Shown here: positions 1 to 9,376 of the stretch, piece by piece
How positions within the stretch are numbered: the first letter of the stretch is position 1
Layout: each line of letters opens with the position of its first letter
NCBI GenBank assembly: GCA_013407085.1
Contig: JACCGJ010013513.1
Span: forward strand, 1 to 64,000
Origin: Atriophallophorus winterbourni
Lineage: Eukaryota; Platyhelminthes; Trematoda; Plagiorchiida; Microphallidae
DNA: 64,000 nt
Direction: 5' to 3'
Notes under the pieces: generated by a model
Databases searched by the model: none
Seen by the model: the letters and a program-made list of their open reading frames with translations, nothing else
What the model was told of the DNA's origin: nothing
Translations under genes and position numbers: made by a program

Positions 1-6
1 TCGCAA

Positions 7-61
7 CGGAAGCACAGGACCGGTTTCGAGGTTTTTGCCTCTCATCAGCTATGCGTATCCG
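7..61 (-). ncRNA. Hammerhead ribozyme, type I, copy 1
   Basis: On the minus strand CTGATGA lies at 48-42. Stem II GAGG/CCTC (41-38 with 31-28) has a 6-nt A-rich loop, followed by GAAA (27-24), a very short stem III (ACC/GGT, 24-19) and C18 as the cleavage nucleotide. Stem I pairs 54-49 with 17-12 (six pairs, one G-U), then an internal loop and a further CGG/CCG pairing, as expected of natural type I hammerheads. All core nucleotides are present. A near-zero-loop stem III usually needs dimeric RNA for efficient cleavage, which fits tandem retrozyme-type elements. Self-cleavage itself is inferred. Confidence 0.85.
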
Positions 62-274
62 CTGGACTCTTCGCGTTTCGAACTAGTATTTGTGTAGACG
101 GATGGCGCAATTTGAATCGAAGTTCGCGTCTACTCGCTACTTTATAAGTAGCTGAAGGGACTAAAATAAGTCCCAACTGATCGAACGGCCTGTTGCCGCG
201 AGGGTTATTACAACCCCAGGCTAGTTCGAAGTAGAATACCAATCCGAAACGCTAAAATCTCACCGGAAGAACAG
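18..274 (-). mobile_element. Retrozyme-like unit between two hammerheads (257 nt)
   Basis: Two minus-strand hammerhead cleavage sites are exactly 257 nt apart, so cleavage of a transcript would release a 257-nt RNA. The interior has no convincing coding potential; the 65-codon minus frame across it resembles nothing known. Small elements that carry hammerheads in direct repeats are the hallmark of retrozymes, non-autonomous elements that move through circular RNA in plants and animals. The window edge cuts the left side, so more units could lie upstream. The mobile nature is inferred from architecture alone. Confidence 0.65.
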
Positions 275-318
275 GACCGGTTTCGAGGTTTTTGCCTCTC
301 ATCAGCTATGCGTATCCG
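266..318 (-). ncRNA. Hammerhead ribozyme, type I, copy 2
   Basis: The core and stem II are identical to the copy 257 bp to the left: CTGATGA at 305-299, GAGG/CCTC stem II, GAAA, CCGGTC with cleavage predicted after the base at 275. Stem I is slightly weaker (four continuous pairs) because the flank reads GAAC where the other copy has AGCAC. The sequence diverges after about 317, so this copy ends the repeated unit on the right. Confidence 0.82.
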
Positions 319-456
319 TGATCCGTTATCAAAACAAGTAAAATCCACAAACAGTTATTATTTTTGCAGCGATGAAAACAAATAGCGCATCAAGTACTGA
401 ATCGAACGACTAAAAACTAGTAACTCTAGTGTCATCTTTATTCTCTATTGCTCACT

Positions 457-665
457 TCTGTCTAGACCTGGGCAACCTGACAGTATCTTAGCCCACGTGC
501 AGTCTCTGACTGTGGCACTTTGCCTGGATCAGGCTTTTGCTTTCATACATGCATACATCATCATCATCATCATGGAGCACTTAGCCCACGTGCAGTCTCT
601 GACTGTGGCACTTTGCCTGGATCAGGCTTTTGCTTTCATACATGCATACATCATCATCATCATCA
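457..665 (+). repeat. Hairpin-rich LINE-tail/SINE-like repeat, partly tandem, with CAT tails
   Basis: The unit starts TCTGTCTAGACCTGGGC and contains two perfect triloop hairpins (CAGTC-TCT-GACTG and GCCTG-GAT-CAGGC). It ends in a CATACATGCATACATCATCAT microsatellite. The second half is duplicated in tandem at about 580-665. The same roughly 100-bp sequence recurs at 7687, 7891, 26380, 28817, 29975 and 47020, and in reverse at 31985 and 33885. The open frames across it are low-complexity artefacts. Confidence 0.8.
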
Positions 666-869
666 TGGAGCACAAGTCTGAAGCCAGACAAAGTGCCATG
701 CAATATGAAGCAGGAAAAGCAGATAAGCAAGCGCGTGGAAAAGAGAAAGTAGGCAAGCGGAATACGCAAAAGCAAATGCACAAAAAGCAGCTGGTTTTTG
801 TACTTTCACGGCATGCGATATTTTGGGTTTTTGTTTTTGTGTTTTTATGTAAAATAATACCGAATAAAA

Positions 870-1490
870 AATTATGACACACATAACAAAATACACTGGC
901 GCCACTGACTTCGGTTTGTAGCCATATCGCGTGAGGTTTCCAGCCAACTATTAGGTGGAGCTTTTGGACCCTACCCAGGCAAACGAATACGCCCAACTGA
1001 GCCTAGCGCTACGGTGAGTTTCTTCATCCCAACGCGCCACGTCATGGACTGGCCACCCGATCTTTTCTCTAAGCTTCTGTCAGGCTTAGCGACTAATGCG
1101 CGGTACGGTAAACGGTGAGTAGGCATTCTTAAAACTTGTCCCAATCATCGCAAGCGAGCAAGCATCAGCATTTCTCTCAGTCCGTGGCCACCTGGTCCTA
1201 ACACTCGCTTGCAGACATCTATATTTGTAACACGATGCTGCCACCGAATGCGAGCAATTCTACGTTAACAACAGGTATCAAAAACAGAAAGCCGACGGAC
1301 ATCTTCCGCTCAGATAGACCAGGTTTCGCAGCCATAAAGGAGTGTAGCACGCACCACTGCGTTGTACACTCGGCCCTTAGTATGGAGTGAAACATCGCGT
1401 CATACTAAATTACCGTCCTCCCATTAGTACTGATTTAGTGCCTCATATGAACCAGACATACAAATCTTTTGGGCAGATTTGGTTTTAGGT
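870..1490 (-). mobile_element. RTE-like LINE, C-terminal fragment, degenerate
   Basis: Reading leftward with frameshifts, the translation shows the conserved tail of RTE reverse transcriptases: a YGCETWS motif, then RRLSVFD, RIRWQHRVTN, LGQVLRMP with the following RLPYRAL, and finally a WL.T..MA.NRSQW-like end near 930. It is broken by several frameshifts and stops, so it is a dead 5'-truncated copy. The same domain is cleaner in the RTE pair in the kinase-gene intron ([20 protein letters not shown]). Confidence 0.7.
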
Positions 1491-1619
1491 AAATCAGCCT
1501 TTGAGAGCACAACCGGCAATTCGTTCTTCTCAATAAAACCCTTTGCATAACAATCAACAGAGCTAGTTGCAACTTGCACTATCCAGCCAAGTAAAGTCTT
1601 ATAACACCATCCGGTTCCA

Positions 1620-2400
1620 AAGTTGTCACGGCCGAGGCGGGCTTAAGTATAAGCTCCAAATTCCAAAAATGCTCTAATGGCGCGCGTCTCATATAGCCTC
1701 TGTCAAACAAGTCCAGCTCCTGGCATGCACGAGTGGTCTTGTGTGACCCGGCGGAACTGCTTCTACTGACAAGAGAAAAGGCGAAGACGGCTGACTGGCG
1801 TCGCAAAACCAGCATGCTTCGGGTAGGTGGAGCTCATAAGTCCATGAAGTCGGTCCACCTGGGGGAAAACCCCTGTCTTAAACCTCTACTGCCTTGTGGC
1901 TACATCCAATCATGGAAAAGGATTCAGGAGTCAACCTCGAGGAAAAATCCGGAGCCGGAGTCCCAATAGGCAGTCCGAAGTTTTATACAACTTCGCCCTG
2001 CCACCTTCTACGACGACATCGTTGTCCAAACGCATCAGCCTAGCTGTTCCTTTGGTTCCGGTGGTGCCGTTGAGAGGGAGCACTTGCTTCATGGGCAACA
2101 GCTAGTTCCCCACTTTGAACTGCCCTGGCGTACATCACGCACCAATGGAGAGGACACTCCATTCTGCTTCTGCGGATAATAACACGGGAAGCAGCAGATA
2201 CCGGTTAAAAGCTATGGCTCGATTGGCGTAGAGCTCAGCGCCTGGGGCTGCTTCCGACGGTGGGAGAGACCTTCAGGTCTCATTGGACGGCTACCGCCCG
2301 CCTCAAGCTGGGCAGCCCCCAGCCAATATGGTGCAGTCTCGCCACGGTCTGCTATCCTCATTGGGTGCATGGGGATTAGGAATCAACCGACAAGCAGACT
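1620..2400 (+). mobile_element. RTE 5' untranslated-region fragment
   Basis: This non-coding stretch is collinear with the 5' regions of the other RTE copies. A block with GGCGCGCGTCTC, TCCAGCTCCTGGC, a GGAACTGCTTCTACTGACAA segment, GGTGGAGCTCAT and CTGCCTTGTGG recurs in the same order at 56240-55800 (minus strand). Its second half also recurs at 42278-42120 (minus strand). Downstream (2150-2400) lies a GC-richer block that I could not match elsewhere in the window. The 60-80-codon frames here are not convincing proteins. Confidence 0.6.
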
Positions 2401-2514
2401 TTTTTTCCGCACCAGCGAAACCAATTACTTCTTCTTCTTTTTCTTCTTAATCGACGACAGGGGGTCAAGCCCTTGTAAGCCGCATCTATTTATATCAGCA
2501 ACATAATCCAGGAG

Positions 2515-2890
2515 AACCTCAGTTGAAGAAATCCTGTCCAGTGTTGTTCAGCTTCGCCGTGATTACAGGCAATACCTTATCCAAAAGTTGCTTGAATTGG
2601 TCTTCAGAGCTTGCTGAAATAACCTCTTCCGGAAGCGCATTCCACAAGTTAGGAATTATTGTTGAGAGCGTGAATCCATGTGGTAGGCGTCGTGTCTTTC
2701 GTTTTTGAAGCTTTAGAGCATGGCCACGGGTTCTTGAGTCCATCACGAGAGGGAAAAACTCGCGCAGCTCGTCACCATAAGCTCCCGGTGACTTGCATAA
2801 CCAAGAAGCTTCGTACAGCGCAACAAGTTCAACCGTACTCAGAAAAGAAACGATGATGAAAACAGAGTTAGACGCGGTTTTCCGTACGTG
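2515..2890 (-). mobile_element. CR1-like LINE, 3' coding end
   Basis: The minus-strand frame ends a LINE reverse-transcriptase ORF. It has LVALYEASWLCKSPGAYG, then a RTRGHALKL-type segment and the characteristic W-N-x-L-P motif (LWNALPEEVI), ending with a stop at about 2519. It is 5'-truncated, with no RT palm present. It belongs to a different subfamily from the copies ending in IPGY/F. Confidence 0.65.
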
Positions 2891-3027
2891 CAGAATATAT
2901 CAGAAATTGCAGCTCGGGTCCATCGGCCATTTGGAATAGAGGTCGCGCACAAACCGGTGTCAACATTACACAATCACTTCAACAATATAAAAGACAAAGT
3001 TGAAAAATTAAAACAATCGAATATAAA

Positions 3028-4320
3028 TATATAAATAAATATTTTATTCTTGGATCTCCAAGGCATGCTAAGCATGATAAAAAACTAATCCAAAAATTTA
3101 CAACAGTTATTAAATTTTCAAGGTCACACGGGAATTTTACGTTAGTTAAAATGATGAAGGCAAATTGCAATCAATCATTTTACAGAAATCTAATATGTGA
3201 TCTGTTATTGTATGAAAATGAGTAATAGCATGAGAAGGATAATGTCGCAAAGAATAGTAAAGTTCGACAGACGTGATCATTGAAAATGTGGGAGATCGCG
3301 AAGAGGCTACATCTTCAAAATTTTCAGTTGTTCAGGTTCACGTTGCACAGGACTATAAGTGGATAGGTCGCCAATCGAGCGTCCAGATTTCTTCCGGTGG
3401 TATGTCAAAAAAAAGCGCCCACCACTTCAAACAAAATACTTCACAGATTTCTTCTGGTAGGATGGTTACCTGTAATGTAGAGCAAACACTCCCCTCACCA
3501 AAGGTGTGATTTATGTTTTTGAAATATTTATCTGTTTTGAATGAAGAACTTCTTTCTCGTAGGTATTCGTATAAGACTCGGGACGGCAGTGTTTCATCGT
3601 CTATGGGCAGGTTTTGTTAACATGAATGTAAACGTGGTAATCTGGAAGATAAACACTGAGTGGCCAAGAGAAAGATCATTATGAAATTTGTAAAACTAAT
3701 TTCACTGTTAGTTTCCAGCAAGGCCATGATTATATAGTTCGTCTAGTGAGATATCTAGGTTGCAGAGTTTCGATAATTTTTCCACAGTGATGAATGAATC
3801 TAGATGTGATTTAAAATCACGTAATGAGGCAAAAAGTCTTAAGTTGTTCGGAAGTAGTTTTCAGAGTTTAGCCTACTTATTTAGGTAGAAGTTTCTCCTT
3901 ACTTTCTTGCAGAATCTAGGCAGTTCCACTAAGTTATCTTGATTTCCTAAATTATACCTAGAACCTTGTCGTAAGCGAATAGTCGAATTTTTATCTGTAT
4001 TATCAAAGGATACTATTCTAAAAAACAGTATTAGGTTGTGTCTAGTTCTACGGAACCGTTAAGGTTCTAGCATGAGCAGCTTACAGCTTTCTCTATATGA
4101 TTAATTCGAGCTATATCCAATAATTGATTTGGTAAGAGTATGTTGTACTTTTTCCAAAACGATGGTTTCGTTTTTCTCTGTGCTGCTATATATTATATCA
4201 CAGTAAACAAAGAGTATAGTGAAACGTTTATAAATATCTAACTTACAGTGTGGGAGAGTGAAGATATTATGAATCATATTTATACTCTGCTTTGCCTTCG
4301 AGATCACGTGATTTACATGC
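3028..4320 (-). mobile_element. CR1-like LINE, 3' half and 3' UTR (IPGY family)
   Basis: The minus-strand translation at 4307-4101 (PHCKLDIYKRFTILF, then IVLEKVQ and KSIIGYSS) matches the C-terminal RT domain of the better-preserved copy at 25508-24930; the rest to about 3715 is frame-broken. The 3' UTR runs to an A/T-rich tail at 3028-3050 preceded by the palindromic CTTGGAGATCCAAG block. That block also ends the copies at 9.05 kb and 24.4 kb. It is 5'-truncated and dead. Confidence 0.7.
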
Positions 4321-4584
4321 TCGTTTCATGTAAGCGATGCAGAAAATTTCAATAGTGAATAGTCAATAGTATATTATGGTATAAAAAACTATAAGCTTGA
4401 AAATATAACCATATGAAAGACAATACATGGGTCGGATGGGGTTCAGCGGGTTCTGCGTCATTTGCCAAAATTCCGTAAACGGTGGGGTTATGTATCCTAA
4501 CAGTTAATACAAGAAGAGAATAATCGGCGCATTTGCGTATATATGTATCTGCAAATAAAGAGGAAAATGGGTGCAGTATCGGCT

Positions 4585-4768
4585 ACTCCACGTTTTTTGT
4601 CACAGGTGCATTTGATTGACTTGGTAGTGAAGTCATTTCAGGGACAATATCGTTTGTGCGCTTAATGTCGTATACAGCCCGGATACGAATTTCAGGAGGT
4701 GCAAATTTTCGACATTATTAACACGCTTCGAGTATTCTATCCTTCATCTCATCTGTGCGGAATGATAT
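4585..4768 (-). mobile_element. LINE ORF1 fragment (left half of split element)
   Basis: The minus strand encodes MKDRILEAC followed by CRKFAPPEIRIRAVYDIK and TSLPSQSNAP. This is collinear with the uninterrupted ORF1 at 22985-22810. In that intact copy this block follows directly after the part found here at 9068-9310, so the two halves were one sequence before the 4.3-kb LINE inserted between them. Confidence 0.75.
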
Positions 4769-5069
4769 TTTGAGAGGATGAGGCTAATGCGTTTCTTTTT
4801 CGGTATAAGGCGCATAACATGAGTCGTTATTATGTCCTTCAAACCTAGGATCTGTTGTAAAAATTTCCATTCACAGCAATCGTGTTGCACACGTTCGCTA
4901 AATTCAACTTTATTCGATGTACCTTCACTGGACGCCCTTTTCGGTTGTATTTACAACCCACCTCCTCCATCTTCACATAATCTTGATAAAATAAAAATGC
5001 TTTTATTGAAGTTTCTCTGACCCCTCATAAAAATAAACTTATAGCTGGTGATTTTAACATGCCTTATAC

Positions 5070-6218
5070 ATGCTGGAATTCCCCCATCTATCTAGAAAAT
5101 TTTCCTCTTTTTCCGAAGCAATCAGCTTACTAGGTTACACTCAAGCAGTAGATAAACCTACAAGGCAATCAAGCCTTCTAGACCTTATTTTCACATTGGG
5201 TCCTAATCCTAGTAATGTGCAAGTCATACCGACCCTTCTTGGTTGTGATCATAAAATGGTTATGTGCCAACTTCATCTTCATGAAACTCGGACATCCATC
5301 AGCACAGATAATGATTGTCTTTATATTGATCGGATAAAGTTTTTGACTCTAATCAGAAACTCTGATTGGACTGACTTCTTTATATCTCCAGATTTTAATC
5401 TTATCTCTTCCATATTTCATAAAAATTTCTCTAGATGTCTTGTAAATGCATCAACTCATCGAAAGACTAAACCTATTAAACTTGATAAAATAAAACTTCT
5501 TGAAAAAAAGATAGCCCGTCTTTCTGCTTTTGTCAACCACACACCAGACTTTTATTCATTTTTACGTCTCAAGGAACTTCTTAGCTCTTTTACAACAATC
5601 AAATTACAATTCATCGAGAATCAAGAAAGAATGGCCCCGAACAGTGCTTCGAAGACCAAGTCTTTGAACAGTCTGACGAGATCTCGATATAATCTAAGTA
5701 AACATGAAATTTCTACACTTGTGTTCAACGATGATGGTAGAGAATCATCAACATCAGACTCTTCAGCAATAAGTAAGCTTTTTCTGAACTATTTTAGTCA
5801 GTCATTCAATACCAGCGTATACACTGTACTCCCAAATCAAAATATTAATTCAATGTGTATGGATTCCATCTCCTTTAGTTTACAAGAAGTTAGCTCAATT
5901 TGTCGGCGAAGCAAAGCTCCTTACAAGCCTGATATTGTGGGCTTCGTTCCAGCAATCTTGCAACTAAATACGGATGATATACCATTAATTTTATTAAACC
6001 TGTTTAATCTTTCTATTAAATCTGGTATTTTTCCTCTCGAATGGAAACATTCTGTCATTGTACCTCGGCTTAAAACAGGGAATTTGCACATCGTCACTAA
6101 TTATCGCCCAATTAATCACACACCTTTTCTCTCTAGGCTATTCGAAAAGTTGATCAAGAACGCATTAATAGCTTACTTGGGCCAAACGCTTTCTCTCCAT
6201 TCCAACATGGTTTTTTAA
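5070..6218 (+). pseudogene. LINE ORF2 part 1: endonuclease end to RT fingers
   Basis: This 382-codon frame covers the end of the AP-endonuclease-like domain (QSSLLDLIFT, GCDHKMV), the linker region and the start of the reverse transcriptase (SKAPYKPDIVGFVP; PLEWKHSVIVPRLKTGN; NYRPINHTPFLSRLFEKLI). It stops at 6218 and the reading continues 12 codons later in another frame, so the ORF is frameshifted rather than naturally ended. The product would have been the retroelement polymerase; this copy cannot make it. Confidence 0.8.
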
Positions 6219-6935
6219 ATCAAAAGTCCTGCATTACCTGTCAGCTGGAATATTTGGACCATATAACGGCCTCCATAGATCATGGATTAGCTGTACTGAC
6301 AGTTTTCTTAGACATTACCAAAGCATTTGATAAGGTTCCTCATTCTCTTCTTCTTCGAAAATTATCATCACTTGGGATTTTCGGATCCCTATTTAATTGG
6401 TTCTGCTCATATCTTTCTGATCGCACCTTCTCCGTTTCCGTTAATGGCATATCCTCTGAAACACAACCTATACCAAGTGGAGTCATTCAGGGTAGCGTAC
6501 TAGGTCCCCTCCTTTTTCTTATATATATTAATGATGTTCAGGATTTCGTAAAAAACTCGAAGCTTTTTATCTTTGCGGATGATATTAAACTTGTTTTAGC
6601 TTTTCCAGCCATAGAGGTATCACAGGCTATAGACTCTCTCAACGACGATCTTTCAACCCTTTCAAGTTGGGGCTCACAATGGGGTTTAGAATTCTCAGCT
6701 CTGAAGACGCAATTCATGGGTATACGCTGCGCAATACCCCCCGGTAGTATTATTCTCAGCAAGACACCACTCGCACCTTCTAACGAAATCAAAGACTTAG
6801 GATTTAGATATTCTTCATCTCTCAATTTCAACGAACAAGTAAGATTTCTCATAGCAAGAGCTAGACAGAATTTTGGTTTGATAAATCAAAAATTCCTCCT
6901 TCGTGAAAGTAGACTAAGTCTATATAAAATGAAAG

Positions 6936-7052
6936 TATTACCAAATATTCATTTGCATGCTTTTTCGTCATTCTCACCCCACGACCGGTTTCGTGCTGTT
7001 TGCACTCATCAGGTAGGGACAGTAAGATCAGGATCCGCATGCGCTATTACCA
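6936..7052. mobile_element. 101-bp hammerhead-bearing insertion with 8-bp TSD
   Basis: TATTACCA occurs at 6936-6943 and again at 7045-7052, flanking a 101-bp insert (6944-7044). The sister LINE copy at 21115-21160 lacks the insert and reads straight through this position, so this is a clean insertion. GCATGC occurs near both ends of the insert. It carries a minus-strand hammerhead and nothing else. This is probably a minimal non-autonomous retroelement related to the 257-nt hammerhead unit at the window start. Confidence 0.85.
6977..7018 (-). ncRNA. Hammerhead ribozyme inside the 101-bp insert
   Basis: On the minus strand CTGATGA (7012-7006) is followed by stem II GTGC/GCAC (7005-7002 with 6996-6993) with loop AAACA, then GAAA (6992-6989) and CCGGTC (cleavage after 6983). 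Stem I pairs CCCTAC (7018-7013) with GTGGGG (6982-6977), six pairs including one G-U. Core and geometry match the two motifs at the window start, but stems I and II are entirely different in sequence, so pairing is conserved while bases are not. Confidence 0.88.
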
Positions 7053-7686
7053 CTTCTTGATTACTGTAATATAGCCTACTCTCACATCGCTAGGCGTGAC
7101 TGTATTCTCTTAGAAAGCCTTCAACGTAGAATTAGCAAAATCATGTTAGGCTACTTTAATCCTTCATCTTATAAAGTAAGATGCAATCTACTAGACATCG
7201 ACCCGCTGTGGTTACGCAGAATTCGCCTTAATCTTTTTCTTTTCTTCCGAATCATCACAGAGCACCAAGTTAAGCTTAGATCTACCATGCGCTTCCAAGA
7301 TTGCAATCGTTCTGTACGACGTAACCGAATGAGGCTATTACATATTCCCCTTACTCGCACTAAAGTTCGACAAAACTTCTTTTAATTAGGTATGCGCATC
7401 TTTGGAATTCTCTTCCACTTCATTTCCGCATGTGCACATCTGCAGGTAAATTTAAAACACTCGTAGATTCTCTTACTGCTCCATCGCTATGCGAAATTCT
7501 TAAAATAAACACTTCTATAGACAATATATTTTGTCACGGTATTCCTGGTTATTGAACCAGTTGTAAGTATTTTGTACATTAGCACACGTATAGAACTGTT
7601 CACAATGTCCGAAATACATGGTATTATTAAGTTTCATGTTACTTAGTGTCTATGTATGTTTCATCTATTTCTACTCTTCCCTCATA

Positions 7687-7790
7687 TCTGTCTAGGCCTG
7701 GGCAACCTGACACTATCTTAGCCCATGTGCAGTCTCTGACTGTGCGGCACTTTGCCTGGATCGGGCTTGTGCTTTCATACATACATCAAA
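7687..7790 (+). repeat. Hairpin-rich repeat, downstream of LINE stop
   Basis: This is a copy of the family described at 457-665. TCTGTCTAGGCCTGGGCAAC is followed by the CAGTC-TCT-GACTG hairpin, GCACTTTGCCTGGATCGGGC, and a CATACATACAT tail. It lies within the 3' UTR of the LINE that ends its ORF at 7553, as also seen at 26.38 kb. This suggests the repeat is a LINE tail or a SINE sharing that tail. Confidence 0.75.
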
Positions 7791-7836
7791 ACCTGGGACT
7801 AGTATTATATGTACCCTTACTTTTTGTATCTCTTTA

Positions 7837-8005
7837 GTCAGGTTACTTAGGGTCTATGTAAGTTACATCTATTTCTATTCCCCATTTCATATCTGTCTAG
7901 GCCTGGGCAACCTGACAGTATCTTAGTCAGGTTACTTAGGGTCTATGTATGTTACATCTATTTCTATTCCCCATCTCATATCTGTCTAGGCCTGGGCAAC
8001 CTGAC
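7837..8005. repeat. Two tandem 80-bp units with inverted ends GTCAGGTTAC/GCAACCTGAC
   Basis: Each unit (7837-7916 and 7926-8005; period 89) begins GTCAGGTTACTTAGGGTCTATG and ends GGCCTGGGCAACCTGAC. The two ends are imperfect inverted repeats of about 20 bp. Between them lies a pyrimidine-rich middle (ATCTATTTCTATTCCCCAT). Spacers read AGTATCTTA. A further left end occurs alone at 8140 and 21708. Confidence 0.75.
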
Positions 8006-9067
8006 AGTATCTTAGCCCATGTGCAGTTATCCTTATCGTTTCAATTCAGGTTTCTATCGTGAACAAATGTCTCTAAAAAAATAGAAACATCTAAAAAAAT
8101 TATTTTTCTGATTAGCTATTTATAACGCTGCTGTAGTGTCAGGTTACATAGGGTCTATGCATGTCTCGTCATAAGTTGGGACTTGCATCACATTTTTTCT
8201 ATTTGCCACATTGCCTTCCATGACATTTTCTATACACCATTATGTATATATCTTATAAATGTCACATTTTTATCCAAACTTGCAAAACAATAAAATCTAC
8301 CAAAAAATAAAAAAAGTAAAACCTGAAAAACATTATGTTTTTAATGTACATTCTTATTTTTTAAATGATGAACTATTTTACTTTGATGACCTCTCACCAA
8401 GATGGTGAAGAGAATACCTTTCATTATATTCCAGTGTCTTCGAATACCGAACCATCAGTGAAACTGGCTCGAAATCTATCCGCCCGAGATTTGTTCCATT
8501 TGCGATTCACTCTCCTGCAGATAACGAAAACCCGGCTGGTGAACACATTTTGGCTCGAATCGTCGACAATTCTTCGAGAGTATTGGAGTACCCTACTCCC
8601 ATGCTTTTAACCACACCCTCTTTCATCCCCTAGAATTTCTTAAATTTTCTTATTCTGATGGATTTATGTTCACTTTTCCATCCTCTCAACCAATCTCTCC
8701 GTGAAAAAACATAAATTGATACATATATAATTTATTTATCAATTTTTTTTATGACAATCTATTACAATTCACTTCACATTTTCCATAATTACCTTCCATT
8801 TATGTTCTCCATGCTTTCCCATCCTTGCAATTCGTAACTTCTGACAAAATTTAAATGAAATCTTATTGTTATTAGACATGAAGATTTTTTTCTTACTTTC
8901 CGTATATTCGTTTCCGTTATTGAACGGAAAAAATGTTTAAAAATCCCGCTCACTTCGGTCATTTGCACCGCTATATTTTTTTCTTTTGCTGTTCCAATTT
9001 TGATATACTGATCATGTATTACATGCCTTGGATATCCAAGAATATATATTATTAAATGGGTTCACCA

Positions 9068-9376
9068 TGAACTACAAGAGCTCGGTGATTTATAGCCTCT
9101 TTTGATAGTTCCGTATTATTACGACGAATTTGCCGTTCTTCCCACGAAACGTCCGGAAATATTCGCACAGTTGATTCGTTTAAAACTGAGAGGGATGAGG
9201 CGAGCAACATATTCTCTACATCTTGGACGGATATGAGCACTACACGCAGTAACCTGGGTGTTTTCGCACGAGGTGAGTTCGGGGGTCTATACAATCTCGT
9301 CAGCAGGTGTAGTAATTACGGATGAATCACACTGCATACACTGAGTTGTATCAGAAGATGATTGATTTGTGGGTAT
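9068..9376 (-). mobile_element. LINE ORF1 fragment (middle part of split element)
   Basis: The minus strand encodes RPPNSPRAKTPRLLRV, VQDVENMLLASSL, and TVRIFPDVSWEERQIRRN followed by KEAINHRALV. The VRIFPD...EERQ block resembles the conserved region of CR1/L1-type ORF1 nucleic-acid chaperones. The same protein is uninterrupted at 23230-22985. Its right edge (9299-9374) is duplicated at 10768-10843 around the next LINE insertion. Confidence 0.75.

Larger units (their letters stand above)
6254..7060 (+). pseudogene. LINE ORF2 part 2: RT palm, interrupted by hammerhead insert
   Basis: The frame holds the RT catalytic core (VFLDITKAFDKVP with the first Asp; FADDIKLVLAF with the Asp pair) and the thumb region to LYKMKVLP at 6940. 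The last 35 or so codons are foreign, coming from a 101-bp insertion. Removing the insert and one copy of its duplicated flank restores the family frame that continues at 7053. The tail (LGYFNPSSYKVRCNLLDIDPLWLRRIRLNL) continues from 7143. Confidence 0.85.
4770..9060 (+). mobile_element. CR1-like LINE, near full-length 3' three-quarters
   Basis: The element begins inside the endonuclease domain (ALFGCIYNPPPPSSHNL; IAGDFNMPYTCW near 5045). It continues through the RT: KHSVIVPRLKTGN and NYRPI at 6050-6110, VFLDITKAFDKVPHSLL at 6300, a GVIQGSVLGPLLFLIYIND block and FADDIKL at 6575. It ends with GIPGY-stop at 7553. A 1.5-kb 3' UTR carries the hairpin repeats and ends at a CTTGGATATCCAAG palindrome and TATTAAA-like tail at about 9055. 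Frameshifts at about 5020 and 6218 and a 101-bp insertion at 6944 inactivate it. It is nested in an opposite-strand LINE ORF1. Confidence 0.85.

Noticed and set aside
1..320. CRISPR-like direct repeat
   Set aside because: Only two copies 257 bp apart with a hammerhead fold, in a eukaryotic genome.
497..996. Overlapping open frames on both strands of 94-126 codons
   Set aside because: They are made of the CAT microsatellite and the hairpin-rich repeat; no domain and no counterpart in other copies.
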